From Candidatus Peregrinibacteria bacterium (lineage in GTDB: Bacteria > Patescibacteriota > Gracilibacteria > UBA1369): 18,052 nucleotides of DNA. A program made the translations under genes and the position numbers. The notes under the pieces are model-generated. The model ran no database searches. It was not told the origin of the DNA and saw only the letters and a program-made list of their open reading frames with translations. Location: positions 1-18,052 of the forward strand of contig WJJQ01000111.1 in assembly GCA_014729615.1 (NCBI GenBank), written 5' to 3'. This document shows, piece by piece, positions 6,369-14,180 of this stretch (its first letter is position 1; each line of letters begins with the position of its first letter).

Positions 6369-9218
6369 ATGCTTTCAAAAAAAGAGCTCAAAGAATTATT
6401 TGAGGAACACAAAACCAACGAAAAAGGGCTTGATTCAGAAGAAATTGAAGCCCGTAGAAAGGAACATGGCTGGAATCAACTGAAAGAAAAAAAGAAAAAG
6501 CCATTAATCATTGTTTTTCTTGAGGAATTTAAAGATTTATTGGTAATAATTCTAATTATTGCCGCGGTCCTGGCACTTATTGCGGGTGAGATCGCCGACG
6601 GAATTGTCATTCTTTCCGTTGTATTTCTTAATGCAACTATAGGATTCATTCAAAAATTCAAAGCGGAAAAAGCCATAGAAGCATTAAAAAAACTGGTATC
6701 ACCCCATGCCAAAGTCATGCGGAACGGCCGGGCAATGCAAGTGGAAGCTAAAGATTTGGTACCGGGAGACATATTGATTCTAAGTGAAGGAGACAGCGTC
6801 ACGGCCGACGCTGTATTATTTGAAGCGAACGAACTGGAAGCCGCAGAAGCCGCCCTTACGGGAGAATCCACTCCGGTATCAAAACATACTGTTCATGAAA
6901 GCAAAGAAAACGAAATAGCAGCGGAAAAAGTAAACATGGTATTCATGGGAACCAACATCACCCATGGTAGTGGTAAAGCTGTCGTGGTCGCAACCGGGAT
7001 GAAAACACAAATGGGTAAAATCGCCGAGCTTACATCCACCACAAAAAAAGACAAAAGTCCGCTTGAAAAAGAATTACACAGAATTGGTATTTTTGTGGGA
7101 AAAGTGGCTCTTGCGATTTCAGTTATTTTATTTATTGTAGGATTCTTTTTACAAGGCAAAGCGCTTATTGAAAACATATTATTTGCCAGCTCGGTGGCAG
7201 TGGCGGCCGTCCCGGAAGGTTTGCCCGCGACAGTAACAATAGCTTTGGCCATAGGAGTGCAACGGTTAGCTCGTAAAAATGCCATTGTTAAACAATTATC
7301 CGCAACCGAAACGCTTGGATCAACAACAGTCATATGTTCCGATAAAACCGGTACGTTGACCAAAAACGAAATGACAGTTAAAGAACTGTATTTCAATGAT
7401 CACGAAGCATCGGTTCACGGTGTGGGATACGCACCCAAAGGTTATTTAAACATTCAGGAAAACGGCAAAAAACTGGTTTCAATAGGACAAAACACCGGTC
7501 CATACGACGATTATGAAATCACAACCAAAAGTCTGGATGACCTTGAAAAAGAGCATGAACATGTCCACAGTTCACTGAAATTGTTTATGGCCGTTTCTTC
7601 TCTTTGTAATAACGCCAGTCTCAGTCAGAAAAACAACAAATGGCAGGCAATAGGTGATCCTACCGAAGCCGCTTTGCTAACACTTGCTGAAAAAAGCGGA
7701 TTCACCAAAAAATCCCTGGAAAAAGAATTCGAAAGAGTTATTGAAATATCATTCGATTCCGACCGTAAAATGATGACGGTTATAGTAAAAAACAAAGAAG
7801 GTAAATATTTCGCATTAACCAAAGGAGCACCCAACGCGATTTTTGAAAAATCATCCACCTTTTTACAAAATGGCAAGCATGAAAAATTCGACAGTAGCAG
7901 AAAAATGAAGAACGAACTGCGCAATGACGACATGGCCAAGAACGCCTTGCGCGTATTGGCATTCGCTTATCGTGAACTTGATAAAGATGAAATTAAAAAA
8001 CTAAATAAAGAAGAAAAAGTCGACAAAAAATCCATTGAAAAAGACTTAACCTTTCTTGGACTTGTGGGAATGATCGATCCTCCCCGCCCGGAAGTTAAAG
8101 ACGCTGTACAAATGGCCAAACAAGCTCATTTACGCGTTTATGTAATTACGGGGGATCACGGTTTAACCGCCGCGGCAATAGCCAAACAATTAACTATTAT
8201 AAGTGACGATCGTGAGCACAAAATAATTACTGGTGTTGAACTGAACAAATTATCCGACGATGAATTGCGCGAAGACTTATCAAACAAAAAACTGGATGTA
8301 ATATTTGCCCGCGTCAGCCCCGAACACAAACTGAGAATAGTAAAAATGCTTAAGAAACTGGACGAAATTGTTGCGGTAACGGGTGACGGAGTAAACGACG
8401 CTCCCGCTCTTAAAAAAGCGGACATTGGTGTCGCCATGGGTATTACCGGAACAGATGTTAGTAAAGAAGCATCTAACATGGTATTGGCGGATGACAGCTT
8501 TTCATCAATAATCACCGCCATAAAAGAAGGACGCACCATTTACGACAATCTTAAAAAATTCGTATATTATATGTTTTCATGTAATATCGGAGAACTTGTA
8601 ACAATCTTCACAGCTATCATATTGGGGATTACCGCCCCTCTTACAGCTATTCTGATTTTAATAATCAATTTGGGAACCGACATTTTGCCCGCACTTGCCC
8701 TGGGTGTTGATCCTTCCGAGCCGGGTATAATGGAAAAACCGCCACGTGATCCGAAAAGTAAAATTATGAACAAAAGTTTTGTCAGTCGCTTTGTTCTAAT
8801 TGGTGTAGCGATAGGATTCGTGGTCATGGGAATTTACATTTTCGGCTTATATGAGCATGGCTGGACCTGGGGTCAGGAACTTGCCGAAGACGATTACATA
8901 CACGTTAAAGGTGCCAGCATGGCTTTCGTTTCCTTGATCGTTATTCAAATGATTCAGGCATTCAACGCCCGAAGTAATTCTCATTCAATTTTTAAATTGG
9001 GATTCTTTTCGAACTGGTATTTGATCGGCGCCATACTTTCATCTTTGGTAATGGCCGTGGCAATGGTCGAAATTCCTTTCTTCCAGAAATATTTGCACAC
9101 AACAAGCCTTTCATTGATCGATTGGGCCATCATCACCGCGTCGGCCATTATTATTCTGTTCGTTGAAGAAATACGTAAAGTATTCATTCGCAGAAAATTG
9201 GCCAAAGCCGAGGGTTAA
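6369..9218 (+). CDS. Type II P-type cation-transporting ATPase (probably calcium)
   Basis: This 949-residue integral membrane pump has every P2-ATPase landmark: an N-terminal cation ATPase segment, membrane helices at about 46-72 and 77-95, the actuator TGES (164-167), M4 with AAVPEGLP (Glu283), the phosphorylation site DKTGT (Asp325), nucleotide-binding KGAP (485-488), TGDHG (594-598) and the hinge TGDGVND (671-677). Ion-site residues match SERCA site II and part of site I: Glu283 in M4, Asn739 and Glu742 in M5, and Asn767, Thr770 and Asp771 in M6. The M8 residue equivalent to SERCA Glu908 is Gln860, as in PMCA-like pumps. Calcium export is the best guess; Na+ or another cation is possible, since M6 (NLGTD) also recalls Na,K-ATPases. 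YggU follows after 15 nt. Confidence 0.9.
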   Translation: MLSKKELKELFEEHKTNEKGLDSEEIEARRKEHGWNQLKEKKKKPLIIVFLEEFKDLLVIILIIAAVLALIAGEIADGIVILSVVFLNATIGFIQKFKAEKAIEALKKLVSPHAKVMRNGRAMQVEAKDLVPGDILILSEGDSVTADAVLFEANELEAAEAALTGESTPVSKHTVHESKENEIAAEKVNMVFMGTNITHGSGKAVVVATGMKTQMGKIAELTSTTKKDKSPLEKELHRIGIFVGKVALAISVILFIVGFFLQGKALIENILFASSVAVAAVPEGLPATVTIALAIGVQRLARKNAIVKQLSATETLGSTTVICSDKTGTLTKNEMTVKELYFNDHEASVHGVGYAPKGYLNIQENGKKLVSIGQNTGPYDDYEITTKSLDDLEKEHEHVHSSLKLFMAVSSLCNNASLSQKNNKWQAIGDPTEAALLTLAEKSGFTKKSLEKEFERVIEISFDSDRKMMTVIVKNKEGKYFALTKGAPNAIFEKSSTFLQNGKHEKFDSSRKMKNELRNDDMAKNALRVLAFAYRELDKDEIKKLNKEEKVDKKSIEKDLTFLGLVGMIDPPRPEVKDAVQMAKQAHLRVYVITGDHGLTAAAIAKQLTIISDDREHKIITGVELNKLSDDELREDLSNKKLDVIFARVSPEHKLRIVKMLKKLDEIVAVTGDGVNDAPALKKADIGVAMGITGTDVSKEASNMVLADDSFSSIITAIKEGRTIYDNLKKFVYYMFSCNIGELVTIFTAIILGITAPLTAILILIINLGTDILPALALGVDPSEPGIMEKPPRDPKSKIMNKSFVSRFVLIGVAIGFVVMGIYIFGLYEHGWTWGQELAEDDYIHVKGASMAFVSLIVIQMIQAFNARSNSHSIFKLGFFSNWYLIGAILSSLVMAVAMVEIPFFQKYLHTTSLSLIDWAIITASAIIILFVEEIRKVFIRRKLAKAEG

Positions 9219-9233
9219 GAGTAGAATTGGCTC

Positions 9234-9500
9234 ATGCTGGATAAACTTAAAAACGAACTTTCTTCCAAAGGCGAAACCACTTTTATAGTGAAAATTATTC
9301 CCAAAAGCGCCCGCAATGAAATTGTGGGAGAATTAATGAACGACACATTGAAAATTAAAATCAACGCGGTGCCCGAAAAAGGCAAAGCCAATAAAGAACT
9401 TGTTTCTTTTTTGGCCAATCAGTTCAATGTTTCAAAATCATGTATCGAAATAGTATCCGGCCACACAAGCCAAATTAAAACTGTAAAGATTTATGTATAA
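9234..9500 (+). CDS. DUF167 family protein (YggU-like)
   Basis: This is a small 88-residue protein of the YggU/DUF167 family, whose function is not firmly established. The family pattern is visible: FIVKIIPKSARNEIVG (17-32), LKIKINAVPEKGKANKELVSFLA around 39-61, then the end IEIVSGHTSQIKTVKI. It lies 15 nt after the ATPase and its last 8 nt overlap the start of rsmA, so the three genes probably form one transcription unit with translational coupling between the last two. Confidence 0.88.
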   Translation: MLDKLKNELSSKGETTFIVKIIPKSARNEIVGELMNDTLKIKINAVPEKGKANKELVSFLANQFNVSKSCIEIVSGHTSQIKTVKIYV

Positions 9501-10272
9501 AAACAAATCCGAATTACTTTCAATTTTACGCGATAAAGGTCTTTCAGCTAAAAAAGAACTGGGCCAAAACTTTTTAATAAACTATTCAGTGGTCGAAAAA
9601 ATTATTCACGAAGCCGACCTTCACAAAAACGAACTGGTATACGAAATCGGCCCCGGCCTTGGCGTTCTTACTTCCGCGCTCATCGAGACCGGAGCCAATG
9701 TTCACGCCATTGAACTTGACCCTGACATTATTGATTTGCTTGAAAAAAATATCAGCGCTCCCAATTTCGAACTGGAAAAAGGCAACGCGCTTAAAGCATC
9801 TCTTCCTTCCAAGCCGTACAAATTGGTAGCCAATATTCCATATTATATTACTTCTCCCCTGCTTCAGCATTTCTTGAACACAGGCGAAGCTTCGCTTCGC
9901 CCAACAGTAATTTTGGTGCTGGTACAAAAAGAAGTGGCCGAAAAAATATGCGCAAAAACCGGTAAACACAGTGTTTTAAGCCTTCAAACACAAATTTTCG
10001 GCAAACCGTCAATTGTTATGAAAGTTCCCGCCGGCAGTTTCCATCCGGCCCCCAAAGTCGATTCCGCCGTTTTACGCATCGACGTTTTTGATCAACCTTT
10101 AACCAAAAACCTACGCAAATTTTACTCTCTCATCTCACGCGCGTTTGCCCAAAAACGCAAAAAACTTTCCAACACATTACAAGAAATAGATTTTGCTGCT
10201 TTACACATCGATCCAAGCGCCCGCCCTCAACATTTGTCTATTGAGGAATGGGTGAAAATCACTGAAAATTAA
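9493..10272 (+). CDS. rsmA: 16S rRNA (adenine-N6,N6)-dimethyltransferase RsmA/KsgA
   Basis: RsmA dimethylates the two adjacent adenosines (A1518/A1519 in E. coli numbering) in the 3' terminal helix of 16S rRNA and is a late assembly checkpoint. Motifs: KKELGQNFL (20-28), SAM-binding EIGPGLGVLTSAL (51-63), acidic IELDPD (73-78), catalytic NIPYYITSP (114-122), LVQKEVAEK (143-151) and FHPAPKVDSAVLRI in the second half. Length (259) is normal. A short GEASLRP segment (131-137) is encoded by a perfect DNA hairpin (9883-9901) and may be a local insertion. The 3' end faces pyrF across 74 nt without a convincing terminator. Confidence 0.96.
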   Translation: MYKNKSELLSILRDKGLSAKKELGQNFLINYSVVEKIIHEADLHKNELVYEIGPGLGVLTSALIETGANVHAIELDPDIIDLLEKNISAPNFELEKGNALKASLPSKPYKLVANIPYYITSPLLQHFLNTGEASLRPTVILVLVQKEVAEKICAKTGKHSVLSLQTQIFGKPSIVMKVPAGSFHPAPKVDSAVLRIDVFDQPLTKNLRKFYSLISRAFAQKRKKLSNTLQEIDFAALHIDPSARPQHLSIEEWVKITEN

Positions 10273-10346
10273 ATTACAAATTAGCTTACACAAGCCAACA
10301 AACCCGCCAAATCTGTGCACGGGCAAAGACATTAACCTCTCTCGCA

Positions 10347-11366
10347 TTACTCCCCTCGCAAATCTTTGGCCATTTCAACAGTCGCGGCCCTTGCGGCGGC
10401 GGCGTAATCTTTTTCGGTAAAAGTGTCAGAATTTTCCCAGGCAAAAATAATACCTCGAGATGAATTAATAATCGCACCCAAACCATTCGAATCAAAAACT
10501 TTGGCAACGTCTTCGGCTGTTCCGCCTTGCGCTCCGTATCCGGGCACTAAGAAAATGCTATTTGGCATAAGGCCGCGCAATTTTTCCAATTGTTCCGGAT
10601 AAGTCGCCCCCACAACCGGACCAACATAGCTGTAGCCGCTTTCACCCACATCATCGGCTCCCCAGCTTTCCACATATTGCGCCATCAATTCATAAACCGA
10701 TCCAACTTCTTCCACTTTCAAATCTTGCAAATCACCGGAAGATGGATTCGATGTCTTAACCAAAATAAAAAGCCCCTTACCAAAGCGTCTGCATTGATCA
10801 ACAAACGGTTTAATACCATCCCATCCCAAATAAGGAGAAACGGTAATAGCATCGCAATCAAAAGAAAAAACTTCCTGCGAACCGCCCGAAGAGTCGGGCA
10901 AATCAACCTGACCCAAAAATGCTTTCGCATATGCTTCAGCGGTCGACCCAATATCTCCACGCTTGGTATCGGCTATGGTCAAAACGCCTTTATCACGCGC
11001 GTACCAGCAGGTTTCTTCAAACGCTCGCACTCCTTCACTGCCATACATTTCATAAAACGCAATTTGCGGTTTCACAATGGGCACCAGGTCGGCCACCGCG
11101 TCAATAATCCCTTTATTAAATTCAATAATAGATTCGGCCGCGGCAACCATCGCATTTTTATAATGACCAAAATGCTTTTCTTTGATAAAAGATGGAATTT
11201 GCTTCATGCGCGGATCAAGACCAACACAAATTGCGGAACCTTTCTTTTTAATATGCTCGTTCAAACGGTCGGCGAAATGAAAAGGCTTTTGCAAATCTTC
11301 ATTACGAACTTGTCTTTTTTCCATTTCTTCACGCCTGTTTTTTTCACGATCATTTTCCTGATGCAT
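10347..11366 (-). CDS. pyrF: Orotidine 5'-phosphate decarboxylase (subfamily 2)
   Basis: This enzyme decarboxylates OMP to UMP, the last de novo pyrimidine step. Numbered from the ATG at 11366, the motifs are ICVGLDPR (46-53), IVKPQIAFYE (97-106), the catalytic DTKRGDIGSTAEAYAKAF (133-150) and AITVSPYLGWDG (173-184). The long form with TVSPYLG belongs to the subfamily 2 type rather than the E. coli type. The N-terminus is uncertain. An upstream in-frame TTG at 11384 (3 nt after the pyrE stop) would add six residues. The ATG at 11324 would remove 14 charged residues that lie before the conserved region. It is the last gene of pyrD-pyrK-pyrE-pyrF. Confidence 0.93.
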   Translation of the reverse strand: MHQENDREKNRREEMEKRQVRNEDLQKPFHFADRLNEHIKKKGSAICVGLDPRMKQIPSFIKEKHFGHYKNAMVAAAESIIEFNKGIIDAVADLVPIVKPQIAFYEMYGSEGVRAFEETCWYARDKGVLTIADTKRGDIGSTAEAYAKAFLGQVDLPDSSGGSQEVFSFDCDAITVSPYLGWDGIKPFVDQCRRFGKGLFILVKTSNPSSGDLQDLKVEEVGSVYELMAQYVESWGADDVGESGYSYVGPVVGATYPEQLEKLRGLMPNSIFLVPGYGAQGGTAEDVAKVFDSNGLGAIINSSRGIIFAWENSDTFTEKDYAAAARAATVEMAKDLRGE

Positions 11367-11387
11367 TTTCTTTAAGTTTAACAAATA

Positions 11388-12053
11388 CTAAACGCCGTAT
11401 TCAGCTCTATAATTATTAATTGCGGCAACTTTTTCATCATCTAAAACCACCTCACCGTCGATTTCACGACCATGTAAATACTCAACAATTTCCGACAATG
11501 AAACAATAGAATACACTGCAATACCAAACTCATCGCGCACTTCTTCAACCGCGCTTTTTTCACCCTGACCTTTTTCCATTCTGTCCGCCGCAATCAAAAC
11601 AGCACTTACAGTTGGGCTGCCCGCAGTCTTTAAAATTTCAAGACTTTCACGCAAAGCCGTTCCGGCGGTCATGACATCATCAACTATTACAACTTTGTCT
11701 TCGGCGCCGATTTTATAACCTACAATGTTTCCACCTTCACCGTGATCTTTAGCTTCTTTCCGATTATAAGAATAATCGGCATTCACACCGTCAGCGGCAA
11801 GAGCAATACATGTTGCAACACTAATGGGAATACCTTTGTATGCCGGGCCGAAAACAACGTTAAAATCAACACCGCTTTCTCGCAAAGCCTGAGCGTAAAA
11901 CCGACCAAGTTCACCAATTCCGCTTCCGCTATATATGTTTCCGAAATTTAAAAAATAAGGGCACTTGCGCCCGCTTTTCAAAGTAAAATCACCGAATTTC
12001 AGCACGCCCGCGCGCACAAGAAACTCAATAAATTCTTTTTTATAATCCTGCAT
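11388..12053 (-). CDS. pyrE: Orotate phosphoribosyltransferase
   Basis: PyrE joins orotate to PRPP, giving OMP, the substrate of the adjacent PyrF. The type I phosphoribosyltransferase signature VVIVDDVMTAGTALRES is at 121-137. The orotate/PRPP-binding N-terminal GDFTLKSGRKCPYFLNFG is at 21-38, FGPAYKGIP at 68-76 and YSYNRKEAKDHGEGG at 94-108. The 221 residues are typical. It starts 12 nt after pyrK. An extra Asp/Glu-rich C-terminal segment (HGREIDGEVVLDDEKV) follows the core. Confidence 0.95.
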   Translation of the reverse strand: MQDYKKEFIEFLVRAGVLKFGDFTLKSGRKCPYFLNFGNIYSGSGIGELGRFYAQALRESGVDFNVVFGPAYKGIPISVATCIALAADGVNADYSYNRKEAKDHGEGGNIVGYKIGAEDKVVIVDDVMTAGTALRESLEILKTAGSPTVSAVLIAADRMEKGQGEKSAVEEVRDEFGIAVYSIVSLSEIVEYLHGREIDGEVVLDDEKVAAINNYRAEYGV

Positions 12054-12065
12054 AAACTTTCTCGG

Positions 12066-12965
12066 TTAAAAATTATGAATTTTTCCCATGGAATCACGAT
12101 GATAAGACCCGAATTCCTTAATTTTTCGGGCTGTTTCATTATCCACGACCGGACCTTCCACGCACATTCTATGACCGCTTTCATCCACACTGCATTGTCC
12201 GCAAACACCGTGACCGCATTTCATATAACGTTCAACCGAAACTTCGGCCGTAATGCCGGCTTCAAAACACATATCAGAAACTTTCTTCATCATCATTTCG
12301 GGTCCGCAAGAATATACTTTATCAATCGGATCAACCGTCACTTCTTCTCGCCTACAAGTATTGCCCTCACAAATCACTTTAAATCCTTTTCCTTCACGAG
12401 CTTCACCAATCAATTTTTCCAAAACTTCAGTGTTGTAACCTTTATGACCTTCACTACCGTCATCGGTCGCAATATTCAATTCAACTCCATCAAGCGCTTT
12501 CAATCTTTCTACGTAAAGTAAATTTTCTTTGTCTCTCGCACCCAGCACAAAATCAACCTTGCAACCGTCATTTAATGCCATTTGAGTCAAGAAATACAAA
12601 GGAGCCGCGCCGTATCCGCCGGCCATCATTACCAGCCGTTGACCCGGTTCCCAGGTATAATGAGTACCGAATGGCCCTCGAACTCCAAGTAAATCACCCA
12701 CCTTTTTTTCATGCAAAGCGGATGAAAATGGTCCTTTTTTAAAGACCGTAACCCACAGCTCTTTCCCATCGCTATAGGCAATACTCATTGGTTTTTCGTC
12801 CACGCGTGGAATCCATAATTCCACGAATTGACCGGGTTTTGAATCCGATTCAAAGTCCAAAATAAAAGTTTTTACATTTTCCGTTTCCTGCACAATTTCT
12901 TTTATCTTGGCACTTTTATGCATGCCGTATCCTTTTCCTAAATTTTCACGTCTGAAATTTGTCAT
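12066..12965 (-). CDS. pyrK: Dihydroorotate dehydrogenase B electron transfer subunit
   Basis: PyrK carries FAD and a [2Fe-2S] cluster and passes electrons from PyrD to NAD+. Seen here are a FAD-domain start (IKEIVQETENVKTFILDF), flavin-binding EKPMSIAYS (57-65), a nucleotide-binding AGGYGAAPLYFL (115-126), SCGPEMMMKKV (219-229) and the cluster ligands Cys250, Cys255, Cys258 and Cys268 in GHGVCGQCS...MCVEGPV. At 299 residues it is longer than usual. One cause is an insertion around 189-214 that carries Cys199 and Cys204. Translation may also start at Met15 (12923), which fits the family start better. It is 12 nt from pyrD and 12 nt from pyrE. Confidence 0.93.
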   Translation of the reverse strand: MTNFRRENLGKGYGMHKSAKIKEIVQETENVKTFILDFESDSKPGQFVELWIPRVDEKPMSIAYSDGKELWVTVFKKGPFSSALHEKKVGDLLGVRGPFGTHYTWEPGQRLVMMAGGYGAAPLYFLTQMALNDGCKVDFVLGARDKENLLYVERLKALDGVELNIATDDGSEGHKGYNTEVLEKLIGEAREGKGFKVICEGNTCRREEVTVDPIDKVYSCGPEMMMKKVSDMCFEAGITAEVSVERYMKCGHGVCGQCSVDESGHRMCVEGPVVDNETARKIKEFGSYHRDSMGKIHNF

Positions 12966-12977
12966 ATAAAAATAAAA

Positions 12978-13895
12978 TTATTTAACTGCGGTGCCGCGCA
13001 ACTTATTTAAACTGTTTACGCCTTTATCTTGTCCCCATTTGATCATTTCATCCCTGACCAAACCGTAAATATCAATGTCTCTGTAAAATACCCCCGCCCC
13101 TATTCCAACCAAAGTCGCTCCGGCCATAGTCATTTCAATTGCGTCTTCGCCGTTAGTCACACCACCCGTACCAATAATCGGCACGTTTGGAAGAGCTTTA
13201 TGAACCTCATACACAATTTTAATCGCAATAGGTTTAATTGCCGGACCGCACATTCCGCCAACCTTATTGGCAAGCACCGGTTCGCGCATATCAATATCAA
13301 TCACCATTCCCGGCCCAAGCGAATTAATTAACGTTAACCCGTCCGCTCCCGCGTCAACACATGCTTTTGCAATTTCAACAATGTTCGAAACATTGGGACT
13401 CAATTTTACCACTAGCGGCAACTTTGTTTTTGCTCTCACCTTCGCCGTTACATCGGCCGCATCATCTTTTGAACAGGCAAATGGTCGTCCAAATTCATCT
13501 TCTACGTTTGGACAAGAAATATTCACTTCAATAATATCGGGATTCATTTCGCTCACCGCTTCCGCCGTCAATGCAAATTCCTCACCGGTTGTGGCAACTA
13601 TATTAGCAATAAGCGGAGCCGGTTGATTTTTTTGATATTCTTCAATTTCATGTTTTCCGGATTCTATCCCACCGTGAGGCAACCCAACGGCATTAACCAT
13701 ATAATGCTCATTGGCGACAATAATCGGACATGGATGTCCTTTATGCTCTTTCATCCAAATGGATTTTGTGGTAACTCCACCAGCCCCTTTTTCTACCGCG
13801 TATTTCATGCTCGCGCCGGTTACACCAATAACACCCGAAGCCACTACAAGCGGATTCGAGAATTTTACGCCGCAAAAATCTGTTTCTAAATTCAT
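12978..13895 (-). CDS. pyrD: Dihydroorotate dehydrogenase B catalytic subunit (class 1B)
   Basis: PyrD oxidises dihydroorotate to orotate with FMN. The 305-residue TIM barrel shows NPLVVASGVIG (14-24), TTKS (42-45, Lys44), NAVGLPHGG (68-76), the class 1 active-site Cys128 in EVNISCPN (123-130), VVKLSPN (162-168), INSLGPG and the phosphate-binding GTGGV (242-246). The adjacent pyrK makes it the NAD-linked class 1B form. It heads the pyrD-K-E-F unit after a 283-nt intergenic region; a promoter candidate (13918-13946) puts the start site about 16 nt before the ATG. Confidence 0.95.
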   Translation of the reverse strand: MNLETDFCGVKFSNPLVVASGVIGVTGASMKYAVEKGAGGVTTKSIWMKEHKGHPCPIIVANEHYMVNAVGLPHGGIESGKHEIEEYQKNQPAPLIANIVATTGEEFALTAEAVSEMNPDIIEVNISCPNVEDEFGRPFACSKDDAADVTAKVRAKTKLPLVVKLSPNVSNIVEIAKACVDAGADGLTLINSLGPGMVIDIDMREPVLANKVGGMCGPAIKPIAIKIVYEVHKALPNVPIIGTGGVTNGEDAIEMTMAGATLVGIGAGVFYRDIDIYGLVRDEMIKWGQDKGVNSLNKLRGTAVK

Positions 13896-13917
13896 ATTTG
13901 GGATTTAAACCGCCCAT

Positions 13918-13946
13918 ATTTAAGCATGCCATTACCACTTAGACAA
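13918..13946 (-). promoter_or_regulatory. Candidate promoter of pyrDKEF
   Basis: On the minus strand TTGTCT (13941-13946), a 17-nt spacer and TTAAAT (13918-13923) with an upstream TGC form a moderate sigma-70-like promoter with extended -10 character. It would start the transcript about 16 nt before the pyrD ATG, the same leader length as the other candidates in this window. Each hexamer matches consensus at only four positions. Confidence 0.38.
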
Positions 13947-14066
13947 TGTTTTTTATGTTTTTATATGCTCCGCACCGTTTTTTGGGGGGGCACCTGTAAA
14001 AATGCATCTGGTCACTTTAAACGCATAAAAAAAGGGAGAATATAAAATAGAGTAGTACTATCACAC
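13947..14066. other. Intergenic stretch without a gene, with T6G7 tract
   Basis: No convincing reading frame is found. It contains a T6G7 run on the + strand (13978-13990), read as C7A6 on the pyrD strand, and an 8-nt palindrome TAGTACTA (14053-14060). The tract would be about 75 nt upstream of the predicted pyrD start site, so it would be transcribed only by read-through from upstream genes. No riboswitch or PyrR-type leader was recognised. Confidence 0.4.
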
Positions 14067-14109
14067 CACTAGCACATTTTATATAAAATTTATATAAAAT
14101 GTGCTAGTG
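14067..14109. repeat. Perfect 43-nt palindrome (21-bp arms)
   Basis: Each 21-nt arm is the exact reverse complement of the other around one central base at 14088. The outer parts read CACTAGCACA / TGTGCTAGTG. The middle holds two tandem copies of the self-complementary 10-mer TTTATATAAA (14078-14087 and 14089-14098), one base apart. It lies between the unknown gene and pyrD. It could be a cruciform or hairpin terminator, a tandem operator, or the remnant of a small mobile element. It lacks a downstream T-run, so a standard terminator is not the clear choice. Confidence 0.85.
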
Positions 14110-14114
14110 CGCCA

Positions 14115-14180
14115 AACAGGGATCGCCAAAGCGAGCTCCGCTTCGCTACGCTCTCACGCTTCGCGCATCGGGTGCCTGTT
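14115..14180. repeat. GC-rich imperfect inverted repeat
   Basis: Outer arms AACAGG (14115-14120) and CCTGTT (14175-14180) enclose a second pair, GATCGCCAAAGCGAG against CTCACGCTTCGCGCATC, with small bulges and a loop near CTCCGCTTCGCTACG. The element is far richer in G+C than its surroundings and its right arm covers the stop codon of the unknown gene (14179-14181). It may end that gene's transcript or be one copy of a dispersed palindromic repeat. Confidence 0.6.

Noticed and set aside
10273..10346. Intrinsic terminator between rsmA and pyrF
   Set aside because: Only a 4-5 bp GCCCG/CGGG pairing with a long loop and an imperfect T-run is present, too weak to support.
10590..11375. 261-codon open frame on the + strand
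   Set aside because: It lies fully antisense to pyrF, whose motifs are unmistakable. The translation is rich in Phe, Asn, His and Ile, as expected for a shadow frame.
13029..13889. Several overlapping + strand open frames over pyrD
   Set aside because: All are antisense shadows of a clear class 1 dihydroorotate dehydrogenase.
14067..14109. Chromosome-dimer resolution (dif/Xer) site
   Set aside because: dif sites are about 28 bp with imperfect arms around a 6-bp centre. This palindrome is longer, perfect, and does not match the arm consensus.
13896..14178. PyrR-type attenuator or riboswitch before pyrD
   Set aside because: No conserved PyrR-binding loop, antiterminator pair or hairpin with T-run could be seen near the pyrD start.
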